Under the pieces are notes generated by a model that was not told the origin of the DNA, ran no database searches, and saw only the letters and a program-made list of their open reading frames with translations. Source: Aradus depressus (lineage: Eukaryota; Arthropoda; Insecta; Hemiptera; Aradidae). From it: a stretch of 64,000 nt of DNA. The stretch covers positions 21,005,027 through 21,069,026 of the forward strand of contig OY759221.1 in NCBI GenBank assembly GCA_963662175.1. Reading direction: 5' to 3'. Both the position numbers and the translations under genes were made by a program. Shown here in pieces: positions 55,501 through 63,724 of the stretch. Within the stretch, counting starts at the first letter, position 1. Every line of letters starts with the position of its first letter.

Positions 55501-58500
55501 CATGGTTGGTATAAGAAAGTCCTGTAATGGCCACACATATATTTTTATTTTAAAGTATACTCAGATGAAAAAGTTCTTAATCTTTAATTATTATTATTAT
55601 TTTTTTTTTGTTGAAAGATTGATGTTCTGTTTTTTTAATATTGCATAAATGTAGCGTCATCCCATTGTTTCTCAATCAAAAATATACATTAGATAAACAC
55701 AATTTGCTGCAATAACGAATGTTGAAAGAGTAATATCCTGTTTAAAACGTTATTTAAATGTTATGTATACAAAGCAAACTAGTGGTGGATCAATGAGTGA
55801 GGGAAAAGTGGGAGTGACTTTTCTCCCTCCCCTCCCCTTCCAGGGTAGTAAGGAAAAATAAAAGTGTTATCATTTATATCATCATTAGTTTGTTAGTTAT
55901 TGTAACTCATGCTTGGGCTTTAATAAAAGGTCATATCGCCTACTACCAGAGGGCTCCTTCAGTTTTGGTGGACATGAGCCCGACTTTAATATGAAAGTCC
56001 TAAGTTTTGCCTACTTAGGTTTATTCACATAGAGTATGAGACTTTAACGAGTATCTGACCTCGTACAGCCTCTTTGATATTATTTCATATAGCCCTTATT
56101 TCCTTTATTATATGTATTATGCTATAAACATTTTTATAAATGTACTATTATATTTATTTTTGTATTTTCTTTATTATATCATATAGTCCTTATTTCCTTT
56201 ATTATATCCTTAATTATATGTATTATGCTATAAACATTTTTATAAATGTACTATTATATTTATTTTTGTATTTTCTTTATTATATCATATAGCCCTTATT
56301 TCCTTTATTATATCCTTAATTATATGTATTATGCTAAAAGCATTTTTATAAATGTACTATTATATTTATTTTTGTATTTTCTTTATTATATCATATAGTC
56401 CTTATTTCCTTTATTATATCTTTAATTATATGTATTATGCTATAAATGTTTTTATAAATTTACTATTATATTTATTTTTGTATTTTCTTTATTATATCAT
56501 ATAGCCCTTATTTCCTTTATTATATCCTTAATTATATGTATTATGCTATAAACATTTTTATAAATGTACTATTATATTTATTTTTGTATTTTCTTTATTA
56601 TATCATATAGCCCTTATTTCCTTTATTATATCCTTAATTACATGTATTATGCTGAAAGCATTTTTATAAATGTACTATTATATTTATTTTTGTATTTTCT
56701 TTATTATATCATATAGCCCTTATTTCCTTTATTATATCTTTAATTATATGTATTATGCTATAAATGTTTTTATAAATGTACTATTATATTTATTTTTGTA
56801 TTTTCTTTATTATATCATATAGCCCTTATTTCCTTTATTATATCTTTAATTATATGTATTATGCTATAAATGTTTTTATAAATGTACTATTATATTTATT
56901 TTTGTATTTTCTTTATCTTATTTGTTTATTGACAACTCAAATATTTGTATATTTGCAGTCTTAGGTAATCTGAGAATTGTACCTATATAATATGACAACC
57001 TAGCAAACCGAAACCGGTACTCTATGTACATATATATTTTTGTGGAATTAGACATAATATAAAAGTTAAACAAGCTCTTTGTTTTTACTTTAGTTATAGA
57101 CAAAGATTCACTAAGGGTTTTAGTTTATATACCTGACGATGGTGTAAAGCCGAAACCGTTAGTTCATGTATATATTTTTGTGGAATTAGACATAATATAA
57201 AAGTTAAACAAGCTCTTTGTTTTTACTTTAGTTATAGACAAAGATTCATTAAGGGTTTTAGTTTATATACCTGACGATGGTGTAAAGCCGAAACCGTTAG
57301 TTCATGTATATAATTTTTTGTGTATTAGACAATATTTTAAAAATAGTATATACCTGACGATGGTGTAAAGCCGAAACCGTTAGTTCATGTATATATTTTT
57401 TTGTGTAATAGACAATATTTCAAAAAATTGGTAACGTTGGAATGACGAAAGTGAAAGGTAAATACAGATGTTATAAGTTAAATACATCGTTGTATATCTT
57501 ATAACAGCTTTCCAGGAAATAGGGTCAACCGAGTTTCCTGGGAGTTCGCCATTTGTTTTCTTTATTTTCATACTCTTCCAATCTTAGTTTTGTATTCTGT
57601 TCTTAGAAAAATCTCAAATTGTGCAGATTATTGTGCTCTAATAATTGACAAAGAAAAAAAAAGTCTTCGGTGAATCACTGGTTATGTACTTCCTCAGTGG
57701 TTATTGAGTTTAAGATCGGAGGTTCGAAACCCGGCCGAAGCCCTTCATAATATATAATATTATTTAAATTTTAATGTTATATGTTTAACATAATATGTTA
57801 TATGTTTAACATAATATATTATATTTGTAATGTGATTAAATTTAAGTAACTAAATCCTCTTCCACAACCTGTGTGGAGGGGGATTGTCGGACAATGACTA
57901 GCTAAATTATTGCTTTTCATTTCTACTTTTTTTACGAGCTTGTAAGCAGGAAAATGACATGGTAAGTTAATAACTAGTAGGACTCACTATAATGGTCAAA
58001 TTTTATACAACTACAGGCATTTTATTATTATTATTTTCATGCATACAATTGATGGGGTTTGAATTAAAATGGTCCAAGTGACATTTTTGAAAATTTTTCG
58101 TTGAGTTCATAATCGGGTACAAAAATGATAGTTCTGTTCAGGAAAAAAGTTGTACAAGTGAAATCCTAGCCAGTGCTAAGATCTAGTGGCAAATCACTTA
58201 TTCCATTTTGTTGACATGAACAAGTAACTTAAACATATCAATAGTGACCTTGAAATTAAGATTTTTATTCAATTTTATGGTTTGCTAATAGCAACTTTCA
58301 CCATAAAAGCAGAAGACAAAATATTTCCGGTTTCGATAAATTATAGATTTTCTAAATGAGTTAAGAACTTAATGCACAGTTTCTTCAAATTTTTAAAAAT
58401 GTCAATTAGACCACTTTGATTCTAACCCCAATTAATAACTATTTCAAACACCAGTTTTCACAAGTAAATGGAGTTGAGAGGTTTCTACGTGAAGATGACA

Positions 58501-60473
58501 TTAAATTTTCTTCTTGTGGGAAATCAGGCTCAGAAATTAACATCTTATTTTTAATTTCAGGTTATCTGGGCCCTCCATCAATCGGGAATGCTCGATTTGC
58601 TTTTGTACATTGCAAGTTCAGTGCAGGAATCGCATTTTTATATGCACATATTGGAGGTGAGTCATTATTAAGAGCAAGTACTGAGAATACAGAGTAGTTC
58701 AATCAAGGGGTTAGCAAATTTTTATATTCAACGATTTATTTAAATAAATGTTTTTTTCACATTTATTATGTGATTTTCAATTTTGTCATAAGTACAGAAA
58801 GTTGTTTAAATAAAATTTGTAAATATTCTTGTTTCAGATATTTCAGACGCACAAACAGTATTTTTTTGCGAATTATACACTTAATAATAAGATGCATTCT
58901 GTTCTATGTTAGATTATTTGCCTTCTGGTTCGTGAGCAGCCGCCATCCCTACTTGCTCAGACGGCTGCCCAGAGGAGTAACGAAGAGAAATCTCGGGATG
59001 ATCAAGAACTGTTGAAATTGAGACAAAAGGAGCTTGAACTTCGACAGAACAAAACAAGAAAATATCTTGGAGCCAGGTAATTCATAGTAACCTGATGTTA
59101 TTTGTTAAATGGAGAATCAACGTAAGGAGTGCTACAAACAATACATAGATACTTTATGTAGTAGTAAGATATAGAGACTTAGATGTTTGTGGGTGGATGA
59201 GTGCAGTGTGGCATGTGTCAGTTTGAAGTAAATGTGTTGCGCCCCAGATCAGTTTGATAAATAAATAAAACAAACTTCTTTTTAAAAATATTTTCTATAC
59301 CGCCAAAAACATTTATAAATAAAGTACCGGTTTAGGCATTACAACATCGTCAGATTTAGTTATAAATCGGTATATATACAGTGAAACCTGGTTAAGTGGG
59401 ACCTGGATTAATGAGAAACCTCTATTATTGAGAGTTGCAATGAGGTCCCGGTTCTTTTTCATTAAATTACCTCTGTTAATGGGACTTTTTGAACCTGGTT
59501 AAATGAGATTTGAATTCTAAGACTTTTACCTAAGACTAAGATGTTTACCTCTATAATTGAGACTCTGTAGCTCAATTACCTGTATAAATGAGACAAATTA
59601 TTCAGGTATTAACACGTTTTGACATGTTTGTTTACATACATTTCGCGTCGTCTTTCGCGCATGCTTTGTTTGCCAGTACTATCTCAGGTTTTGACCTAAA
59701 AACAAGGGAATAAAAGTGTACAAAATGTCCAAACGTAAATATAAAACTGCCACTTCTTTTAATTGGAAAATCTAAGAGCCCAAGATGCTTCAAGGGTATT
59801 AAAACGTTGCCTGTTAATTATCAAAACAATAAAAAGGCCTGGATGACTTCTGAATTATTTGCAGATTGGTTAAAAAAAGTGAACGCCGATATGAGGGCCC
59901 AAAAACGAAAAATCATTATGTTTGTCGACAACTGCACAGCTCACAACAATATGCCCAAATTAGACTATGTTACATTATTGTACTTACCCGCCAATACCAC
60001 AAGTAAATTGCAACCAAGTTTTACACAAGTATTTCGAAATGTCAAATATTGATAATTCTAATATTTTTGATCAAATTTATTCTATCGAGAAACAGGTTTC
60101 AGCAACTAGCAATCAAGTACAAACAAACATAACCGATTACTTTAAGTCATAAACTTTACGTATTATTTAAGTCATAAACTTTACGTATTGTTTTTTTTTT
60201 CGACGCAATACATTATGTATGTACATTCATACCTACATTAAATTCATAACACCAAAAATACGCATTTTTATTAACATTTCCACCTCTAAAAATGGAATAA
60301 CGACACATTTCGACCTCTGTAAGTGGGGGCCTCTGTAAATGAGACAACTATAATTTTAAACCTGCTTAATTGGAAAACTGGAATATTGGAAACCCTCAAT
60401 AATTGGTACATATGTGTTGGTCCCTTGAGATTCCAATTAACCAGGTTTCACTGTATATATGATGTATAAATCG

Positions 60474-60504
<31 letters not shown>

Positions 60505-62141
60505 TATGTTACTGTCAGAAGGAGTTCAGGCAAAATAGGAGACTCCTAACGACCGCAGACACTAAGAGGATCGGATACTGCTGTCTTTTTGTGAAATGTA
60601 CCCATAATTTTATTTAAACAACAGGAGAATTGGTACTACTCCGACGGGAGTCAAAACGTTAATCTTTCGGAAACCTGTCATGATTTGTTCTTATCATATC
60701 ATGTATCCGGAATAATAAATGTTGACCCTTCTGTCGGTTCTTTTAGCGAAGCAGTACAGTTTCCCCAATTAAAAATTGAAATATATTAAAACAGTTTATT
60801 ACTAAAAGCCAATACTAATAGGTTCTTTTAGTGTCTGCGGTCATTTTGGGTTTTGGTTAGTCATAAATTTGCTTTTTACAAGGGAGTTTGAATTTTTATA
60901 TTTCAATAGAGAAATTTTATATAGAATCATAACTTATTTCTCTTTCTCATATTTTAGAGTTTTGTTTGTTTTTAAGGCACTCCAATTTTGGTGGTACGTT
61001 TGTTGTTAAAAATATGAAGTCGATCAGTGACAAAGAGCTGATCTACCACAAACCTCTCCATGCTGCCAACACTATAAGTCTGGATTTCGAAAAGGTATCA
61101 CTTTATTGTATAATACTACTTATTTACTAGTATAATTTAACCTGATACCTTGTATCCAAGAACAAAAAAAAATTGGTCGTGCAAACTATACTCGCACAAT
61201 TAGTGTTCTGTGCCATCAGCCCCCCCCACTTAAATTATTAATAGTAATGCATTCGTGATAACTTTCGTTAAATTTACACCTTATAGTCACTGTTCCAGTT
61301 TTTTTCCAAATGTTTCTGAATTATACTTTTGGAGGTAGGATGGGAGGATAACAAATTTTAAATAATTTCTATAATAAATTTTGAAAAACATTTGAGAACA
61401 ACAACTTTTTCTCAAAACCAATTCAGCAGTTATAAAGAAATAACAATGAAATTGTTTATAACAATTGATCGCGCTAGAATTTTTCAATCCTGATAATTTT
61501 TTAGATATCTTTTCTTTACAAAATGTCATAATTATCCATCTAAGGATGGAAGGTTTTTCTATCTTATGAAGGAAATGGAGAATTCAGCACATTTAGAGTA
61601 GTAAATGTGAAATCTTAACAAGTACATATCCTTCTAAAGTAGTGAAGTTGGTTGAAGATTCGGAGACTTGGACAGCTCGACTGCACAAAAATCACTGGGA
61701 AGAAGCGATATATATTAAATTTATATTCCCAAAATCCTGAAATAAATGACAGGATAAAAAAATATTTTTTTACAGAAAAAGGTTAAAATACCAAAAAATC
61801 GTCAATCACTAAAATGTGAGAATGTGGAGAGAAGATCAGCTCTAAGTGTTCGGCTAATTTTGAAACAGTTCTGTGTTGAAATTTTGAACGCTGCCTATAA
61901 CCCACTGATGAGATATATAAAGGTATTTATGCTAACTCATTTCAGTAAAATGTATTGTGTTTGGAAATATATTACTATTTTCATATAATACATTCTTCAG
62001 CTACATTTCTCCCATTTTCTGGTTTTTAAAACCTAGCAATAACCGACGTTTTTGGAAGTATTCCCTTTCAGTTTCTATAATTTATCTGTTATTTATGTTC
62101 ATATTTTTTCATGTAAATTATTATCTTCTTATTTATTGAAA

Positions 62142-62195
<54 letters not shown>

Positions 62196-63724
62196 AATAC
62201 ATAAACTGTTCTGTTGGCTTGATATTTAAATACTATCAGTTATTTCACAGGTTGCAAAATAAAAATGTAGTCTCAACTCCCACAGATTTAAATACTTTTG
62301 CTACCCGGCTTTCGAGGTTGCCCTCTTCATCAGGCAGTCTGATAAAAAACAAAACAATTCAAAATACATAGTTTAAAATGTTTTTTTTAATGGTTCAATA
62401 TCCGGCCGAGGCCCTTTGTTTATTTTATTTGTGAGGTAAAATAAACTTAAGCACGCCGTCCTTCGGATGTTAAGCGATGGTCCCGAGCCTGTACGATGTC
62501 AGGTATTTTTTTTTTTCACAGGATGTCAAATATAAGATAGTCTGACCTCTCACAGATTTTTATTGGTAGTAATAGCTAGCCGGCTTTCGAGGTTTCCCTC
62601 ATCATCAGGCAGTCTGATAAAAAATTAAAAATTTTGAATAGAAGTAAATAATATAATAAAAATAATTAAATAACAATCTAAAACATTAACTATTTAAAAT
62701 TTCATGGATGGGGGCAGACGAGTTATCCCTGTCCACCATCAGTTGTGACTCAGATGGTGGACAGGGATAACTCGTCTGTCCCCATCCATGAAATTTTAAA
62801 TTGTTAATGTTTTAGATTGTTATTTATTTATTTTTATTATATTATTTACTTCTATTCAAAATTTTTAATTTTTTATCAGACTGCCTGATGATGAGGGAAA
62901 CCTCGAAAGCCGGCTAGCTATTACTACCAATAAAAATCTGTGAGAGGTCAGACTATCTTATATTTGACATCCTTGAAATAATCACTTCTCACTACATCAG
63001 CCATCTTCATATTAATGTCAGGTACTCGTTAAAGACCCCTGCCCTAGGTGAATAAAAATTCAGTGTAGGCAAAATTTAGGACTCCCATTGTACAGTCGGG
63101 CTCATGTCCACCAGAGTGAAGAGCGCTCTGGTAGTAGGCGATATGACCTCGTAGTTAAAGCCCGGGCATGAGTCATGGTAACTAACTATAACAAATGTTA
63201 ACATAAAGACAAATAAATTATAGAATCTAATGATGCGAGAGCTTCCCGAAACTTCTTCAATCGCTAGGTTTTAAAACCCAAAAAATAAATGGGAGAAATG
63301 TAACTGTGATGAATATATTATATATAAATTCAGAATCTCAATATACTTTCCAAAAATTATTATTTTCTATATTTTATTAAAATTGTTTGTCATTAGGATT
63401 ACTTAGTTCGTGGAAAAACTCAAGATAACGATGAATCATATTATTTCAATGCTATGAAATTTTTCATGGAGTTTAATCGTAAATATAATTTTCAAGTCAA
63501 ATTTGTCAGGTTAGTAAATTATTGAAATTAAGTAGATATTAAAATTTTAAATTGTTATATTATGATATGTACTGTTTTTGTTTAATTTCAGTGAAACAGT
63601 GTCTGTGGAAACATTTCATTTTGTTCAAAAGTACTTGGAAACGTGGCATGAAATGATGATTACTGATAAAAAGAAGATTCCTCTTTGGTCAACAAGGATG
63701 CACATTGCACTTAAAGCTTATAAA
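49463..63724 (+). CDS. timeout: Timeout (tim2), TIMELESS orthologue, 5' part, ten exons
   Basis: Ten exons join in one frame: 49463-49559, 51457-51610, 52705-52885, 54994-55128, 58561-58656, 58913-59076, 60977-61094, 61776-61922, 63397-63509 and 63592-63724. They have GT...AG borders and give 446 residues without a stop. The protein matches the N-terminal TIMELESS domain of vertebrate TIMELESS and insect TIMEOUT: ELAATCNAIGYYDG, IRYLRRDDDSHEIR, LIVNLTTPAI, RIIERILILIRNVLHVPAN, HSNFGGTFVVKNMKSI and RRSALSVRLILKQF. The family acts with TIPIN in the replication-fork protection complex and chromosome cohesion, in the nucleus. TIMEOUT, not clock TIMELESS, is favoured by closeness to the vertebrate protein. 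The C-terminal part lies beyond the window. Introns of 80 to over 3,400 bp are full of mobile elements. Confidence 0.95.
50101..50390 (-). mobile_element. SINE subfamily with alternative head, in timeout intron 1
   Basis: The inverted copy of the element split at 25,686-26,282: TTGTCCCATTAGCAATATCC, CTGCCGGGAACCCGC and CCTCAAGCC-type head words are shared, while the body matches the main SINE. Confidence 0.8.
50418..50455 (-). ncRNA. Weak hammerhead-like motif
   Basis: Minus strand reads CTGATGA, an imperfect hairpin, then GAAACGTC. The core words are right and ACGT is palindromic, but stems I and II pair poorly, so it is probably a decayed copy. Confidence 0.3.
50810..51100 (-). repeat. Dispersed family block, inverted
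   Basis: Contains ATGTGTCGATACATTCACTA and GTGTCGTCCTTATAGGGCTT, the inverse of the plus-strand units, followed by a CA microsatellite at 51,105-51,122. Confidence 0.65.
51457..51610 (+). CDS. timeout: timeout exon 2
   Basis: Acceptor TTTCAG, donor GTAATA. Encodes ETIKDVIRYLRRDDDSHEIR and LLQTDLLPILNCHS; ends two bases into an arginine codon. Confidence 0.93.
51884..51919 (-). ncRNA. Hammerhead-like motif in timeout intron 2
   Basis: Minus strand: TGC, CTGAAGA, T, GGgagcaataCC, GAA, AGTACT, C, CCA. Nearly identical to 16,867-16,901 except that stem I TGG has become TGC, weakening it. Followed on the minus strand by the shared ATATATTATAT tail. Confidence 0.5.
52705..52885 (+). CDS. timeout: timeout exon 3
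   Basis: Acceptor TTTTTACAG, donor GTATCC. Encodes LIVNLTTPAIIVYNEVVPTD, then a helical stretch ending YLSKLLNK; phase 0 end. Confidence 0.93.
52975..53012 (-). ncRNA. Hammerhead-like motif in timeout intron 3
   Basis: Minus strand: AAGG, CTGAAGA, TG, ACC-ttttc-GGT, A, GAA, ACGT, TT, CCTT. Stem I can pair (AAGG/CCTT). Extra bases flank stem II and precede the stem I return, so it is a relaxed version of the motif. Confidence 0.4.
53179..53915 (+). repeat. 336-bp direct duplication with inverted spacer
   Basis: 53,179-53,514 and 53,580-53,915 appear identical. The 65-bp spacer contains an inverted copy of the unit's first 40 or so bases (AAACAGCCTCAAAAACAAAT then TGTCATGTAAAATAAAGACA). A diverged relative lies at 23,355-23,560. 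Confidence 0.9.
54257..54466 (+). mobile_element. SINE fragment, plus strand, in timeout intron 3
   Basis: Starts CGAAACCCGGCTGAGGCTC and runs to GAGTCGGGCTCATGTTAGTC; the ACCAGAG...GCCCGGGC part is deleted. Confidence 0.85.
54477..54764 (-). mobile_element. SINE, minus strand, head-to-head with the previous one
   Basis: Starts TTATTATGACTCATGCCCGG, ends GGGCCTCGGCCGG. Box A is missing. Only about 10 bases separate it from the plus-strand copy, tail to tail. Confidence 0.85.
54865..54925 (+). repeat. Dispersed-family start word
   Basis: TTGGTATAAGAAAGTCCTGT followed by AATGACTACACATATATTTT. The same sequence recurs at 55,503-55,555, on each side of exon 4. Confidence 0.6.
54994..55128 (+). 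CDS. timeout: timeout exon 4
   Basis: Acceptor ATGCTAG, donor GTAACA. Encodes EERDEDEQRIIERILILIRN and an acidic loop ending DASVHDQ. Confidence 0.93.
55500..55560 (+). repeat. Dispersed-family start word, second copy
   Basis: TTGGTATAAGAAAGTCCTGT and ACACATATATTTTTATTTTA, matching 54,868-54,920. Confidence 0.6.
55898..56075 (-). mobile_element. SINE fragment next to the 107-bp satellite
   Basis: AACTCATGCTTGGGCTTTAA to ATCTGACCTCGTACAGCCTC; head missing. It abuts the satellite directly. Confidence 0.8.
56084..56917 (+). repeat. 107-bp AT-rich satellite, about eight units
   Basis: Unit: CATATAGCCCTTATTTCC, TTTATTATATCCTTAATTAT, ATGTATTATGCTATAAACAT and TTTTATAAATGTACTATTAT, then ATTTATTTTTGTATTTTC. 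The first unit is shortened. Units differ by few substitutions (AGCCC/AGTCC, AAACA/AAAGCA/AAATG). It lies in timeout intron 4. Confidence 0.95.
57127..57173 (+). ncRNA. Hammerhead-like motif, array copy 1
   Basis: TATATAC, CTGACGA (57,133-57,139), T, GGT-gtaaa-GCC, GAA, ACCGTTAGTTCAT, GTATATA. Stem I (TATATAC/GTATATA) is the strongest of the set but its return is offset by two bases; stem III is small or absent. Confidence 0.5.
57265..57311 (+). ncRNA. Hammerhead-like motif, array copy 2
   Basis: CTGACGA at 57,271-57,277 and GAAA at 57,290-57,293; identical to copy 1 in the motif. Confidence 0.5.
57348..57396 (+). ncRNA. Hammerhead-like motif, array copy 3
   Basis: CTGACGA at 57,354-57,360 and GAAA at 57,373-57,376. 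The unit before it is shortened to about 83 bp, but the motif is intact. Confidence 0.5.
57715..57752 (+). mobile_element. SINE head scrap
   Basis: GATCGGAGGTTCGAAACCCG and GCCGAAGCCC are the box-B end of the SINE head; the body is absent. Confidence 0.7.
58561..58656 (+). CDS. timeout: timeout exon 5
   Basis: Acceptor TTTAATTTCAG, donor GTGAGT. 32 codons: VIWALHQSGMLDLLLYIASS, then VQESHFYMHILE. The 93-codon frame starting at 58,416 is a read-through in another frame and not the gene. Confidence 0.93.
58913..59076 (+). CDS. timeout: timeout exon 6
   Basis: Acceptor TATGTTAG, donor GTAATT. Encodes IICLLVREQPPSLLAQTAAQ and a charged stretch (LLKLRQKELELRQNKTRKYL) ending in a split arginine codon. 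Confidence 0.93.
59310..59355 (-). ncRNA. Degenerate hammerhead-like motif in timeout intron 6
   Basis: Minus strand reads CTGACGATGTTGTAATGCC then TAAACCGGTACT. The GAAA box is changed to TAAA, so it should be inactive; ACCGGT remains palindromic. Confidence 0.35.
59379..60453 (+). mobile_element. Pogo/Tigger element relic, 1.07 kb, in timeout intron 6
   Basis: CAGTGAAACCTGGTTAAGTG at the left end is mirrored by TTAACCAGGTTTCACTG at the right end. TA flanks both sides. Inside are further inverted words (CTGTAAATGAGACAA, TCTGTTAATGGGAC). The element is internally deleted and keeps part of a transposase. Confidence 0.92.
59800..60153 (+). pseudogene. Pogo/Tigger transposase DDE fragment
   Basis: LPVNYQNNKKAWMTSELFAD (frame from 59,807), then KRKIIMFVDNCTAHN and VTLLYLPANTTSKLQP. 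The D of VDNC is the second catalytic aspartate of the DDE domain in Tigger/CENP-B-like transposases; the N-terminal DNA-binding part and the first D are missing. After SKLQP the frame departs from the expected reading. A further piece near 60,000-60,150 (VFRNVKY, then an unrelated frame to a stop at 60,150) looks like the decayed C-terminus. Confidence 0.85.
60977..61094 (+). CDS. timeout: timeout exon 7
   Basis: Acceptor GTTTTTAAG, donor GTATCA. Encodes HSNFGGTFVVKNMKSISDKE and LIYHKPLHAANTIS, the best-conserved block of the family. Confidence 0.93.
61776..61922 (+). CDS. timeout: timeout exon 8
   Basis: Acceptor TTTTTTACAG, donor GTATTT. Encodes KKVKIPKNRQSLKCENVERR, then SALSVRLILKQFCVEILNAA and YNPLMRYIK. 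Confidence 0.93.
62140..62195. repeat. TA microsatellite in intron 8
   Basis: Long alternating TA run; similar shorter runs occur at 4,621-4,657 and 60,474-60,501. Confidence 0.85.
62302..62335 (-). ncRNA. Diverged hammerhead-like motif
   Basis: Minus strand: TGC, CTGAAGA, GGGCAACCTC, GAA, AGCCGGGT. It resembles the motif at 62,883 but lacks two bases before stem II, and the stem III palindrome is imperfect. A related flank (CAGATTTAAATAC) lies beside it. Confidence 0.4.
62576..62611 (-). ncRNA. Hammerhead-like motif (left arm)
   Basis: Mirror of 62,883-62,918. Confidence 0.55.
62883..62918 (+). ncRNA. Hammerhead-like motif (right arm)
   Basis: GC, CTGATGA, T, GAGG-gaaa-CCTC, GAA, AGCCGGCT, A, GC. 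Stem II is perfect, AGCCGGCT is an eight-base palindrome, stem I only two pairs. Confidence 0.55.
63397..63509 (+). CDS. timeout: timeout exon 9
   Basis: Acceptor GTCATTAG, donor GTTAGT. Encodes DYLVRGKTQDNDESYYFNAM and KFFMEFNRKYNFQVKFV; last serine codon split. Confidence 0.93.
63592..63724 (+). CDS. timeout: timeout exon 10, last in the window
   Basis: Acceptor TTTAATTTCAG, donor GTACGG. Encodes ETVSVETFHFVQKYLETWHE, MMITDKKKIPLWSTRMHIAL and KAYK. The gene continues past the window. Confidence 0.92.

Larger units (their letters stand above)
56995..57425 (+). repeat. Tandem array carrying hammerhead-like motifs
   Basis: About 140-bp units (AGACATAATATAAAAGTTAA, CAAGCTCTTTGTTTTTACTT, GTTATAGACAAAGATTCA(C/T) and AAGGGTTTTAGTTTATATAC), each followed by a hammerhead-like motif and ATATATTTTTGTG. 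Three motifs are complete (57,127; 57,265; 57,348) and the array starts with a partial unit at about 57,010. The last unit is shortened. Confidence 0.9.
62506..63014. mobile_element. Foldback element with two opposed hammerhead-like motifs
   Basis: Long palindrome 62,520-62,973 (arms about 215 bp; left starts AGGATGTCAAATATAAGATA, right is its mirror) followed by a tail of about 40 bases (TCACTTCTCACTACATCAGC then CATCTTCATATTA). A T-run (62,506-62,516) precedes the left arm. Target duplication ATGTCAGGTA at 62,496-62,505 and 63,015-63,024. Each arm contains a hammerhead-like motif. Confidence 0.92.
62397..63186 (+). mobile_element. SINE split by a foldback insertion, timeout intron 8
   Basis: Left part 62,397-62,505 (CCGGCCGAGGCCCTTTG to ACGATGTCAGGTA) and right part 63,015-63,186 (ATGTCAGGTACTCGTTAAAG to GGGCATGAGTCATGGTAAC) are one SINE. 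The 10 bases ATGTCAGGTA are present on both sides of the insertion. Confidence 0.92.

Noticed and set aside
58416..58697. 93-codon ORF overlapping timeout exon 5
   Set aside because: It uses another frame; the exon reads in frame with exons 4 and 6 and matches the TIMELESS family.
60635..60690. Another hammerhead-like motif (CCGACGGGAGTCAAAACG)
   Set aside because: The core CTGANGA is absent and stems cannot be drawn; only the AAACG word is similar.
49463..63724. Circadian-clock timeless (tim1) as the identity of the gene
   Set aside because: The exons align closely with vertebrate TIMELESS/insect TIMEOUT blocks throughout; clock TIMELESS is more divergent. The missing C-terminal half leaves a small doubt.
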